NCBI GenBank assembly: GCA_964023275.1
Contig: OZ029917.1
Coordinates: forward strand, 30,394,005 to 30,458,004
Source of the DNA: Norana najaformis
Lineage: Eukaryota > Annelida > Clitellata > Crassiclitellata > Hormogastridae
DNA length: 64,000 bases
Reading direction: 5' to 3'
This document shows, piece by piece, positions 55,801 through 61,113 of the stretch; position 1 is the stretch's first letter, and each line of letters begins with the position of its first letter. A program made the translations under genes and the position numbers. The notes under the pieces are model-generated. The model saw only the letters and a program-made list of their open reading frames with translations, made no database searches and was not told the DNA's origin.

Positions 55801-58636
55801 AGGATGGGAATAGGCGCGTTCAAATATCTACGCTGAAAGCTATCATCGTGTAAAATTTCATATCATTCGGTGCAATTTCATAAATCCCTACTCGTATCCC
55901 AAACTCCAACATTCAGCCCCGCAGTTCATCTAACTGGCGCTCTACAAATCTAGAGTTAGATGTTACGAGTAGGGCAGAGAACGAATCTTCTACGTCTGAC
56001 CATAGATTCACTTTATAAGACATATCTGTTCCAATTAAAGAACTTTATTCACAGCAAAGAGAAACGAAACAGGGATATTTAAGAAACTCATGAGACATAG
56101 GCCTATAAATCTAACCGTAGATCTCAATTCGGCCTTGATCAACAAATTAAATCATGACGCCTTAAAAACTCAATGGTCCTTCCATAAATCTCGAAATGGT
56201 CCATCTGAATCTTAGGTCAATCTGAATTTAACTATCGATCCCTGAGTCGACCTAACCATTCTAAATGCTAGCTTCAGGCAATAAAGAACGATTTTACGAT
56301 ATTTACCTTTTGAAACCAAACTTTTAAAACAAGACAAAACCTGCCGACGAGAGACGACCTTCCTGTGAATAAGCTGGTCCCCTCTGACGTGGCTTTCGTT
56401 GGGCGCTGTCGAAATCTCGGGATTACGATTACCTTCATCTAGCAGTAACAACGAGAACTCTCTGCAGCCCCGCGTCATCATGTGACCCTAAACTCAACTT
56501 ACCATTGGCCTATCTCAGAACAGACGATTCAGTGGGGTCATAGGTCAAAGACCAAAATCAGGTCAGCGGATGGGAACTGCTTAAAGCGCAGACTGAGCAC
56601 TCATTCTGCTCGTAATATTAATCCTGTGGCTAGGAAACCTTCGCCACAAATACACATATACACAGGCCTACATAGGAAGAAAGAAAAGTCTGCCAACCCA
56701 GTCAGTCGGCTGACAGGCCGATTCCACGTTTGTCACATCTTTATTTTCTCAAATTTTGAATGTTCGTTTCTTCCTTTGGCTCTCTCTCTCTCTTGCTCTC
56801 TCTCGGTCTCTTGCTCTCTCTGTCTTTCTGTGTCTCTTTCTGTCTTGCTGTCTCCCATCTCTTTCTTTCTCGCTTTCTGTCTCTCTACCTAAACTATTTT
56901 AAGTTGAGTGACCTACTATCCGTAACACAATATTGCGGGGCTGCTGAAAGAAGAAAACGTTTAAAAATTATAGGACTCTGTCAGAGTTTATAAGCAAAAA
57001 TGTATGGCTGAAGGTCATCACGTACGTATACGGTCTGATCTAGTTATAAGGTTACGACAACAACAGTATGTTTGAACAATCGAGATGCTTAGCATCTACT
57101 CTAATCGAACGACTCCTGCAGTGCCATTAGCTTAATGCTTAAAGCATCAACTGATGGTCGCTTCGAGTGAAATCGTACTCAACTTCATAAGCCGTTGGAG
57201 AAGCCCTTGTTGAAATCTTATTGATCAGAGAAACCTGAAGTCACGCTATGGTGGGTAAGTAATCTGACACAGATGAAAAAACGTTTGATTCCTAATGCCA
57301 TTAAAGAACCGACAGAAATCATCGAACAGGGCATTGACTCCAAAAGCTTTGGACCAACCGCCGAGAACGCCCTACAGCCCATCACTATTCTGGTGCGAGG
57401 TGCAGCACGAATCAAAGCATCGATTAATCGAGTACAGTATTTGCTGGTATGAGGGGGAGGTCGACCGATTTAGATGCAATATCTTGTGAACTATAATACA
57501 GATTTTGAAATCGATTCTCTGCTCGATGGGCAACCAATGTAATGAATGCAATATTGGTATAAAACGCTAATACTTAGGCGTTTTTGTTGTGGCTCTTGCC
57601 AGAGAATTCTGAACCATTTGTAATTTGTGCAGATATCTTTTAATGACACCCATGAAAAGTTTGTTGCAAGCAGTCAAGCTGGCAAGAAATCGGGCAGTTG
57701 CTGGTGAAACTAAACAGTTTGAGAAATGTGAGATCAAATTCTACGAAAATCCACAGTAAAAGTGAGTTGATTTGCAGATGGTTTTGACGTGGTCAGAAAA
57801 CGACATGGTGGAGTCACATGTTATGCCTAAACTGCATGTACATTCAGTACAATTAACAGCAGTTCACCCATCTGAACAGACATCAGCCAATCAACTTTTT
57901 GTTGACTTTTGCCCAAGAGAAGGAATTCCGTCTGAGAAGGATTCTATAGAGAAGCTTGTTACTAGCATAAAAGACTGAAAACAGAAGCAAGTAGGCTGAC
58001 GTGTAGTTGGAGAGTTGAATTAGGTGGAGTTGTTGAATGAAAGGAATAGCTGGGTATTGCCAGCATACAGATGGTAGTTTTGGAGCATTTAGTCAGTAGC
58101 TATCTAACTGAAATGGCATGTAGTGTAAACAGAAGTGGACCTAGTACATAGTCTAGTGGAAAATGCAGTTCAGGACAGCTGGCTTCAAAGTTAGTTGATT
58201 AATATGGACTGATTGAGTATGAGGGTGCAGCTAAGATGCTTGTCCCGAGAGAAGGCAACTAACACTTCACCATTAACAATAGGTTGTACAAGCACGGCCT
58301 GTTATAGCTTGTTCTTATATGCTTTCAGGCATTACCACTGTTCTAACACTGACCACAACCAGCATGGACACACGTGATGACCTCCCGAAAGTTCACTACG
58401 CAACTGCTCTGGACTGGTTCGTTATAATGTGCTTTGGGTTTGTTATTGGCACACTGTTGCAGTTCGCCAGTGTTCATTATTTCACTAAAATCGGCAGCGG
58501 TGAGTTTGAAGAAAGTTCAGACTCAGAGGATGATGATTTGGAAACTATTCCAGAAGACGAAGAGAGCGATGACTTGTCGATGGGTATTCAACATCCGTTA
58601 AAGCCAATAAATACCACATTGCCAGTGGCAGCTCAG
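31659..58636 (+). CDS. Grd: Grd-type GABA-gated ion channel subunit (7 exons seen, 3' end outside window)
   Basis: Exons: 31659-31824, 39520-39587, 42821-43041, 43503-43585, 53000-53140, 54918-55070 and 58329-58636. All phases join to give 380 residues: signal peptide (1-22), extracellular GABA-binding domain with the Cys-loop (C159 and C173), M1 (about 242-267), M2 pore helix (about 276-295), M3 (about 305-327) and an acidic start of the M3-M4 loop. Exon lengths 68, 221, 83 and 153 nt equal those I recall for vertebrate GABA-A alpha genes. Within the family, [25 protein letters not shown] and [10 protein letters not shown] match Drosophila Grd best. Such subunits sit in the cell membrane and open on GABA. 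The final M4 exon was not found in the remaining 5.4 kb. Assignment to the Cys-loop GABA receptors is firm; Grd over another alpha-like subunit is likely. Confidence 0.93.
31825..31830 (+). promoter_or_regulatory. GC-type splice donor of intron 1
   Basis: GCAAGT follows GGAG. The protein frame (GFG|G, then [10 protein letters not shown] in exon 2) requires the cut here. It keeps the strong AG|GCAAGT context typical of GC donors. Confidence 0.75.
31850..32460. other. Intron 1, no feature seen
   Basis: AT-rich. Confidence 0.4.
32575..33135. repeat. GC-rich minisatellite
   Basis: Tandem variants of GCGTTCCCGTGCGGGGGAAG-GGCGAACACGTT with optional CATGCGTTCC insertions. It lacks stop codons in many frames on both strands, giving five overlapping spurious frames of 100-250 residues. 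Confidence 0.95.
33136..33690. other. Intron 1, no feature seen
   Basis: AT-rich. A short GATCACTTTACA triplication lies near 33568-33602. Confidence 0.5.
33700..34615 (-). mobile_element. RTE-like LINE fragment, decayed
   Basis: The minus strand reads [20 protein letters not shown] and [20 protein letters not shown], with stops throughout. It spans RT palm to C-terminus. Confidence 0.7.
34620..34705. repeat. ACT/ACA microsatellite
   Basis: CTGCTGTTGCTACTACTA, ACAACAACAACAACTACTAC and ATTACTATT triplets. Confidence 0.85.
34800..35306 (+). mobile_element. RTE-like LINE C-terminus
   Basis: Plus strand: [40 protein letters not shown], then [20 protein letters not shown] and WRHWILGPA. Related to 20440-21135. 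Confidence 0.8.
35564..35596. repeat. TA microsatellite
   Basis: TATGCATATATATATGTATA and onward. Confidence 0.9.
35597..36190 (-). mobile_element. LINE C-terminus and 3' end
   Basis: The minus strand reads [33 protein letters not shown] and [20 protein letters not shown], the conserved post-RT block. The 3' end TTATATAGCGCCTTTAAAGA lies at 35610-35629. Confidence 0.8.
36493..37772 (-). pseudogene. hAT transposase core and C-terminus
   Basis: Three consecutive frames. The first reads [36 protein letters not shown] and [13 protein letters not shown], the DDE core of ZMYM1-like hAT proteins ([19 protein letters not shown]). The second holds [13 protein letters not shown] and [13 protein letters not shown]. 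The third is the dimerisation region [29 protein letters not shown]. At least two frame breaks separate them, so it is inactive. Confidence 0.85.
37773..38889. other. Segment inside the hAT element, not identified
   Basis: Separates the hAT N-terminus from its core. It could be an insertion, a hAT intron with decay, or both. A plus frame at 38215-38430 ([20 protein letters not shown]) has no known motif. Direct-repeat ends were not found. Confidence 0.4.
38890..39254 (-). pseudogene. hAT transposase N-terminal zinc-finger region
   Basis: Starts [20 protein letters not shown], then [20 protein letters not shown] and [13 protein letters not shown]: the TTF-type zinc finger of ZMYM1-like proteins (TTGF.DWR.AL.KF..HE.S..H). 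[29 protein letters not shown] follows. The frame then leaves the family. Confidence 0.85.
39520..39587 (+). CDS. Grd: Grd-type receptor exon 2
   Basis: 68 nt between TTGTTACAG and GTACGT. Encodes (G)[22 protein letters not shown], the first beta strand of the ligand-binding domain, matching [20 protein letters not shown]. Phases 1 and 0. Confidence 0.95.
39600..39928 (+). mobile_element. LINE 3' end with ATTACA tail
   Basis: Ends GCATAAATTTCTGATTACAA then TTACAG, the tail type seen at 13633-13650 and 41685-41705. The coding part is too decayed to read with confidence. Confidence 0.5.
39930..40425. other. Intron 2, no feature seen
   Basis: No coding block recognised. Minus frame 40200-40418 has no motif. 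Confidence 0.3.
40430..40945 (-). mobile_element. LINE 3' end
   Basis: Plus-strand end motif AACTTCTATAGCGCCGCTGT. The minus strand carries [20 protein letters not shown] and relatives of the C-terminal block. Same LINE type as 59965-60632. Confidence 0.75.
41019..41480. repeat. Perfect 27-bp inverted repeat with 408-bp spacer
   Basis: AGCATGTTCAAAATTCCTGA (41019-41038, continuing to 41045) recurs exactly inverted at 41454-41480. No target duplication seen. Could be a small foldback element or an inverted duplication. Confidence 0.85.
41500..41710 (+). mobile_element. LINE 3' end with ATTACA tail
   Basis: AAGAGGCGCAATACAAATTT then CTGATTACAGTTACAC, matching the tail at 39890-39925. Confidence 0.5.
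41859..42009 (-). repeat. Dispersed 150-bp repeat, copy 2 (SINE-like)
   Basis: Inverted relative of 31438-31587, with block order preserved. Confidence 0.75.
42010..42820. other. Intron 2, no feature seen
   Basis: AT-rich. Confidence 0.4.
42821..43041 (+). CDS. Grd: Grd-type receptor exon 3
   Basis: 221 nt after TTCTGTAG. Encodes [20 protein letters not shown], then [20 protein letters not shown] and [17 protein letters not shown](R). FRQTW, D-R-L, W-PDT-F and the NGT sequon are family hallmarks. Donor ATGAG|GTTATT, phase 2. Confidence 0.97.
43145..43290 (-). mobile_element. LINE-A 3' end, short
   Basis: Plus strand CCTAATGACTTCTATAGCGC then CATTATC...AAGGCATC, as at 14739. Lies in the short intron between exons 3 and 4. 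Confidence 0.7.
43503..43585 (+). CDS. Grd: Grd-type receptor exon 4 (Cys-loop)
   Basis: 83 nt between TTGAGCAG and GTAAGA. Encodes (R)[27 protein letters not shown](Y). Two cysteines with 13 residues between them form the Cys-loop, with the FPVD core. Length and phases (2 and 1) match the vertebrate 83-nt exon. Confidence 0.97.
43590..43900. other. Intron 4, no feature seen
   Basis: AT-rich. Confidence 0.4.
43905..46037 (-). mobile_element. L2/CR1-like LINE, main part, split by transposon copy 2
   Basis: Minus-strand [62 protein letters not shown] and [13 protein letters not shown]. Then [20 protein letters not shown] and [19 protein letters not shown]. The RT frame is open for 307 residues, so it is moderately young. 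The 3' tail is TTTGTATTTGTATTTG (about 43909-43930). The 5' endonuclease part lies beyond the transposon at 48390-48790. Confidence 0.9.
46038..46150. repeat. Left terminal inverted repeat, copy 2
   Basis: CACTGGTCAACA...TGTGCTGAACACGAATATAA...TTGGCTCTCGTTTT; inverted partner at 48265-48389. Confidence 0.85.
46333..46370 (+). promoter_or_regulatory. Palindrome and TATA box of transposon copy 2
   Basis: A perfect 10-bp inverted repeat CTGCTGACGT-AAGATG-ACGTCAGCAG (46333-46358) contains a TGACGTCA-like CREB/ATF half-site pair. TATATAA follows at 46364-46370, 117 bp before the ATG. Copy 1 has TGCTGA-AG-TCAGCA then TATATAA. Confidence 0.65.
46487..48178 (+). CDS. Putative transposase of the CACTGG-ended family
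   Basis: Intact 563-residue frame with start ATG at 46487 and stop TAG. Residues 13-16, 56-60 and 93-96 hold Cys pairs (CYIC, CCATC, CYFC) around WAPHICC and [11 protein letters not shown], a likely N-terminal zinc-binding DNA-recognition region. Residues 138-180 are acidic and Ser/Pro-rich. From about 255 the conserved core shows EWRLFVDSS (D264), HLCGDLK (D318), [14 protein letters not shown] (C337, C340, D343, H350), [18 protein letters not shown], and near the end [12 protein letters not shown] with GERFHQDI (E516). Two Asp, a C/D-x-H insert and a late Glu fit an RNase H-fold DDE transposase; this is inference. No other gene shares the element, so it is the natural candidate for mobilising it. 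Acts in the nucleus if so. Expression and activity are unknown. Confidence 0.85.
   Translation: MPRKCVNTVDNFCYICGEVTFANQKKSITYQVKKAYHAYFECKVGDQDKPWAPHICCATCTTQLSQWLNGKRPSMPFAVPMVWREQSNHVDDCYFCLVPPLSGGITKQKKSTIVYPNIPSALRPVPHGDGLPIPEPPAEYIFLDSSDEDKGEPTCSSPGPSACSDPDFHCGASSTPHRITQEELNDLVRDLDLSKNKAELLGSRLQQRNLLEEDVTITSYKKRHQQLEPFFMKEGNLVFCSNIDDLMNALQITHDPQEWRLFVDSSTLSLKAVLLHNGNRLPSIPLAHAVHMKETYDNLKQLLHSIDYNRYKWHLCGDLKVVAILMGLQQGYTKYMCFLCEWDSRARELHYVRKEWTPRQNMTVGQKNIQHPALVEAHKILLPPLHVKLGLVKNFVKAMDRTSPAFRYLHEKFPRLSEAKIKEGVFVGPQIRELFKDDRFNNLLEGDAKQAWNAFRLVSTDFLGNVRAENYKELVEDMLKQYQKFRCNMSLKMHFLHSHLDFFPDNCGMVSDEHGERFHQDIATMEQRYQGKWSTTMLADYCWTLRRDAPEQLYKRQAKKSKN
48265..48389. repeat. Right terminal inverted repeat, copy 2
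   Basis: Ends TGTTGTCCAGTG; partner of 46038-46150. Confidence 0.85.
48390..48790 (-). mobile_element. LINE endonuclease start, right of transposon copy 2
   Basis: The minus strand reads [20 protein letters not shown], then [16 protein letters not shown] and GFSIFDRP, the first endonuclease blocks. It belongs to the LINE at 43905-46037. Confidence 0.85.
48812..49330 (-). repeat. LTR-like repeat, copy B (fossil)
   Basis: Relative of 24916-25500. On the minus strand: CCTATAAAATAGG (TATA-like), then AATAAAAGCATCG (polyadenylation signal), then ACCACCAAC repeats. It fits a solo LTR, but its position at the 5' side of the LINE at 48790 leaves a LINE leader possible. Confidence 0.5.
49335..49625. 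repeat. Internal duplication, about 200 bp apart
   Basis: ATAAGCAGGTGGGTACATGG..GGTATGTAGTATCGATAAT at 49347-49397 recurs, diverged, at about 49539-49590. Confidence 0.7.
49626..50210. other. Intron 4, no gene recognised
   Basis: Two short inverted pieces (ATTTTATCTGATCA / TGATCAGATAAAATTT near 49849-49905) form a possible stem. No coding block. Confidence 0.35.
50215..50445 (+). mobile_element. LINE C-terminal scrap
   Basis: The plus strand reads [20 protein letters not shown] and [25 protein letters not shown]. It is the inverted relative of the 40430-40945 type. Confidence 0.75.
50470..50690. repeat. Degenerate GAGAC-rich repeat
   Basis: Irregular repeats of CGAGACNAG and GAGACGAGACTGAG. 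A related GTCTCGGTCTC stretch is at 33695-33735. Confidence 0.5.
50700..51530. other. Intron 4, no gene recognised
   Basis: No coding or repeat signal that I can support, apart from the leader-like sequence just before the LTR. Confidence 0.3.
51542..52013 (-). mobile_element. LTR of an LTR retrotransposon (fossil)
   Basis: On the minus strand it begins TGTTGATAGGG, has TATAAAGTAG (TATA) and later AATAAAAGTG (polyadenylation signal), and ends near GGTCA; TTTGGCGC just after is typical of the primer-binding region. A run of AGCATATAAG-like tandem words lies in its first third. No gag or pol is seen beside it, so it is a solo or nearly solo LTR. Family not resolved. Confidence 0.65.
52014..52720 (-). 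other. Unassigned open frame in intron 4
   Basis: Minus-strand frame 52228-52563 reads [40 protein letters not shown] and [12 protein letters not shown], which looks like real protein (acidic stretch then amphipathic helices) and not LINE text. A plus frame (52015-52275) overlaps it. Nothing recognised. It may be a fragment of a retrocopied host gene. Confidence 0.35.
53000..53140 (+). CDS. Grd: Grd-type receptor exon 5
   Basis: 141 nt between CTTACAG and GTATAA. Encodes (Y)[50 protein letters not shown]..-VVY.W and LSQFDL are conserved loop F/G features of the ligand-binding domain. One codon shorter than the 144-nt vertebrate exon. Confidence 0.95.
53275..53700 (-). mobile_element. LINE-A 3' end
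   Basis: CTAATCTAGTGACTTCTATA at 53279, then GCGCCATTGTC and CATCAATCGATGATCCCTTC, as in other LINE-A 3' ends. Confidence 0.75.
53745..53903 (-). repeat. Dispersed 150-bp repeat, copy 3 (SINE-like)
   Basis: Minus-strand relative of 31438-31587: CTATAGCGTGCGTACGGCCT, CACCGCTGCCCATT and TACGTACCGTGCTA. Confidence 0.7.
53904..54917. other. Intron 5, possible LINE decay
   Basis: Bases 54060-54250 resemble the C-terminal part of a minus-strand LINE, but not clearly enough to call. Confidence 0.35.
54918..55070 (+). CDS. Grd: Grd-type receptor exon 6 (M1 and start of M2)
   Basis: 153 nt between ATTTTAG and GTAAGT. Encodes (G)[50 protein letters not shown](G). M1 has the conserved mid-helix proline. 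The pre-M2 turn reads ADR where Rdl and vertebrate anion channels have PAR. Confidence 0.97.
55377..55444. repeat. Long hairpin, 30-bp arms, 8-nt loop
   Basis: AAATGGCGGCCGA at 55377 pairs with TCGGCCGCCATTT ending 55444, and GCTTCACTAG with CTAGTGAAGG around an ATCGCCAC loop. 25 of 30 positions pair. Lies in intron 6. Confidence 0.85.
55450..56765. other. Intron 6, no gene recognised
   Basis: A short inverted repeat (CCCTACTCGTA 55886-55896, TACGAGTAGGG 55964-55974) and a minus-strand AATAAAG near 56050 hint at a decayed LTR, not enough to call. Confidence 0.3.
56768..56888. repeat. Pyrimidine (CT) microsatellite
   Basis: About 120 bp of CTCTCT/TCTTGCTCTCTC-type sequence. Confidence 0.9.
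57095..58290 (-). mobile_element. LINE-A copy, decayed
   Basis: 3' motif CTCTAATCGAACGACTCCTG at 57099. Matches to the 14735-16285 copy follow in order (GACTCCAAAAGCTTTGGACC, GAGTACAGTATTTGCTGGTA, GAATGTACATG-type blocks). It runs up to about 40 bp before exon 7. Confidence 0.75.
58329..58636 (+). CDS. Grd: Grd-type receptor exon 7 (M2, M3, loop)
   Basis: 308 nt between TGCTTTCAG and GTAAAC. Encodes (G)[59 protein letters not shown], then an acidic run ([20 protein letters not shown]) and the start of the cytoplasmic loop. Phase 0 donor after CAG, so at least one more exon with M4 must follow. Confidence 0.97.
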
Positions 58637-58995
58637 GTAAACTGTACACAACTGTTCAGATTTCAACCATTTTATATAATAAGACATTATAATTAGGTAA
58701 TCTTGATTACAACAATCCTGACACAGTTGGAAATGTCTGGTTCAGTGACAGTGGCTGTGTCTATGACTGTAGGCTTTTCGGAGCAACAGAGGCATGACTG
58801 GCACATGGAACGCATAGCCTTCCATCTGCGTTCTTGCGTCGTCGAATCAGACAGATGAGTATGAACCACCAAAGCACCATTGCACCCTTCTAAGGAATTA
58901 GGGTTGTACCATCGAGTTGTCTCCCATCAGACCGTCAAAGTCCGACTGGCTCCGTAGTTGGCGGGAAACCAGGTTTAAAATGGTCCAACATAGAA
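58637..58995. other. Intron 7, no M4 exon seen
   Basis: Searched by eye for the M4 signature (aromatic/Phe-rich helix with VYW); not found here. Confidence 0.4.
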
Positions 58996-58999
58996 GACA

Positions 59000-59300
59000 T
59001 GCCATTCCATATCAGTCATTCAGTAGGCCTACATCTTTTGTCTCGCGTTGACAAGTCGTAAACCAGCAGCATCGTGAATGGATTCATCAGTGAGCCTCAA
59101 TGCACAAGCTTTAATGGGATAGGCCAGAATCCGTTCGCAATCTGCAACCAATGCAGTGTGTGAGTCACAGCTGATGGATCCCGGATAGAAGACGACCAAC
59201 ATGGGCGGCATTGCAGTGATCTAGGCGCCAGAGGCATCAGCAGTAGCAGCAGAATCCAAGAAAAATGTTCTGCTTATGCCGCTGATCTGCCTCGGCTCTT
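59000..59300 (-). mobile_element. REL-type LINE fragment
   Basis: The minus strand reads LVADCERILAYPIKACALRL then TDESIHDAAGLRLVNARQ, a block found upstream of the endonuclease in the 19606-20435 type. Confidence 0.5.
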
Positions 59301-59403
59301 AATAGCTTGAACTACAGGTGGAACATATACCAACGTGGCTCGAAAACCTGCCGAAACTCTTTAAATCGGAAGACGGTTTGAAGCTGACTGTGTATGAGCA
59401 TAG

Positions 59404-59950
59404 TGTGACGTCCCCGAGGTGCTACCCCTTTAAGGCTAGTGCGGGATTCGACTCTGGTGGTCTACCTAGAGCTTTTCTAAGGAGGAAAAGAAGAAGTCGA
59501 CGCGTGCTGACGTAACAGAACTCTCTTTTATTTCTTTAACGAACTTAACTAGGAACTGTGCTCGGGTTCGAGTCCAGGTCCAACTGTTTGCTAATAATCT
59601 GAAAGTACTCCACAGGACGGCTATACGTTTGCAAACGACGAGTAATCCAATGAGAATCGTCGACAGACACAGGTGACGACGTAGACGACGATGTGTACTC
59701 CAATGTGAATCGCCGACAGACACACTGACGCAGACGACGCAAACGACGAGTAATCCAAAGAGAATCGTCGACAGACACAAGCGACGACGTAGACGACGAC
59801 GATGTGTACTCCAATGCGAATTGCCAACAGACACACTGACGCAGACGACGCAAACGACGAGTAATCCAAAGAGAATCGTCGACAGACACAGGCGACGACG
59901 TAGACGGCGACCAACTGATGACTGCTGACTGCTGATAAGCGTCGCCTTTA
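59404..59950 (-). mobile_element. LTR-like fossil with internal minisatellite
   Basis: On the minus strand: TATATAAAGGCGACGC near 59955-59940, a minisatellite, AATAAAAGAG near 59530, and an end GGGGACGTCACA (59404-59415), so TGT..ACA-type borders with promoter and polyadenylation signals in LTR order. No internal genes adjoin. Family unresolved. Confidence 0.5.
59633..59910. repeat. Minisatellite, about 120-bp unit
   Basis: About 2.3 copies of a unit starting GACGAGTAATCCAAAGAGAA, itself made of GACGACGTAGACGACG and ACGCAGACGACGCAAACG sub-repeats. Confidence 0.9.
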
Positions 59951-59954
59951 TATA

Positions 59955-60632
59955 TTATTATTATTATTATTAATTAGCAACTTCTAATGCGCCAGTGTCT
60001 AATGCACAAGGCATCAACCGATGGCACACCAAAACCAAGCCACAATCAGGTCGATATCCAGGAGGTCAGTCCGCACGACAGAGAGGCAGCCTATGGTGGA
60101 TAAGCAATTTGAAACAGGTAAGTTTTAAGTTGAGAACGAAATGACAGGAGCGACTGAGCAGAACGAACAGACACAGGGAGGGAATTCCAAAATTTTGGTC
60201 CAGCAACCGAAAATGCTCGTTTACCAAGAACAGTTCTAGCCCAAGGTATGACAAGAGAAAGACAATCAGATGACCTTGCAGAATAATGGTAAGTCTGGGG
60301 AATAAGGATTGATTTCAGGTATTGTGGTTGGCCATAGTTCAATGTTTTATAAACCGTAAGTCCTAATTTGAAACAAATCCTTTGCTGAACAGGAAGCCAA
60401 TGTAAAGATTTAAGCACAGGCGTTATATGCTCATATTTAGAAGTATTTGTTATGGCTCTAGCCAAGGAGTTCTGAACTCTTTGGAGTTTCTGCATGTTTG
60501 ATTTAGTGATACCAACAAGAATGGAGTTACAATAGTCAAGACGACTGGAGACCAATGCGTTAGCTAAGGATATTCTGGAAGACATGGGGACATAATGCCT
60601 AATTCTGCGTATGTCTCGAATATACATATATG
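59955..60632 (-). mobile_element. L2/CR1-like LINE, C-terminal part and tail
   Basis: Minus-strand 184-residue frame: YMYIRDIRRIRHYVPMSSRI, SLANALVSSRLDYCNSILVG, HITPVLKSLHWLPVQQRICF and GKRAFSVAGPKFWNSLPVSV. The tail is an AAT microsatellite (plus-strand ATT at 59957-59975). It continues the RT at 63152-64000; together they are one LINE, split by the insertion at 60633-63151. Confidence 0.95.
60580..60632. repeat. 53-bp direct repeat, left copy
   Basis: Starts AGACATGGGGACATAATGCC. Identical to 63152-63204. LINE coding needs only one copy. Confidence 0.95.
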
Positions 60633-61113
60633 TGACGCCGGCCAAGAAAAGGGACCACTTGTCGCTTTCTAGAAGAGCTAGAAAACGCCGTTTTAGCTAA
60701 GAACATGAATATTCATAGAATTTCGGTTTTTGTATCCAATGAATGCGTCTGCATTTCAGCTTCATTTTACTATACCTGGTATTACTGCGCCTGCTATTTT
60801 AAAACCAGAATCTGCAGTTAAAGACATGGGTACAGACAGGGTAAAAAAGGGCCCACTTGTCGCCCAGCATGTTGCCAAGCGTTTGAATCTACTTCGGTAT
60901 TTTCGGATTTATATAAATCACATATTTATTAATTTTAACTTTAATTAATATTTCTGTTAAATATAAATTTAAAAAATGGAATTAGGTAAATTTTCATAGA
61001 CAGATAAAACTTGCGTCTTTTATAATTACAAATTTTCAAGTGAGGAACTATTTTCTTAGCAAACATATACCGAGGTCGCAGAGTGGCCATACGCGAAAGT
61101 TTAAAGGGAAATA

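Noticed and set aside
55880-56520. Possible LTR on the minus strand
   Set aside because: Only an AATAAAG and a short inverted repeat support it; no TATA order, partner or clear borders.
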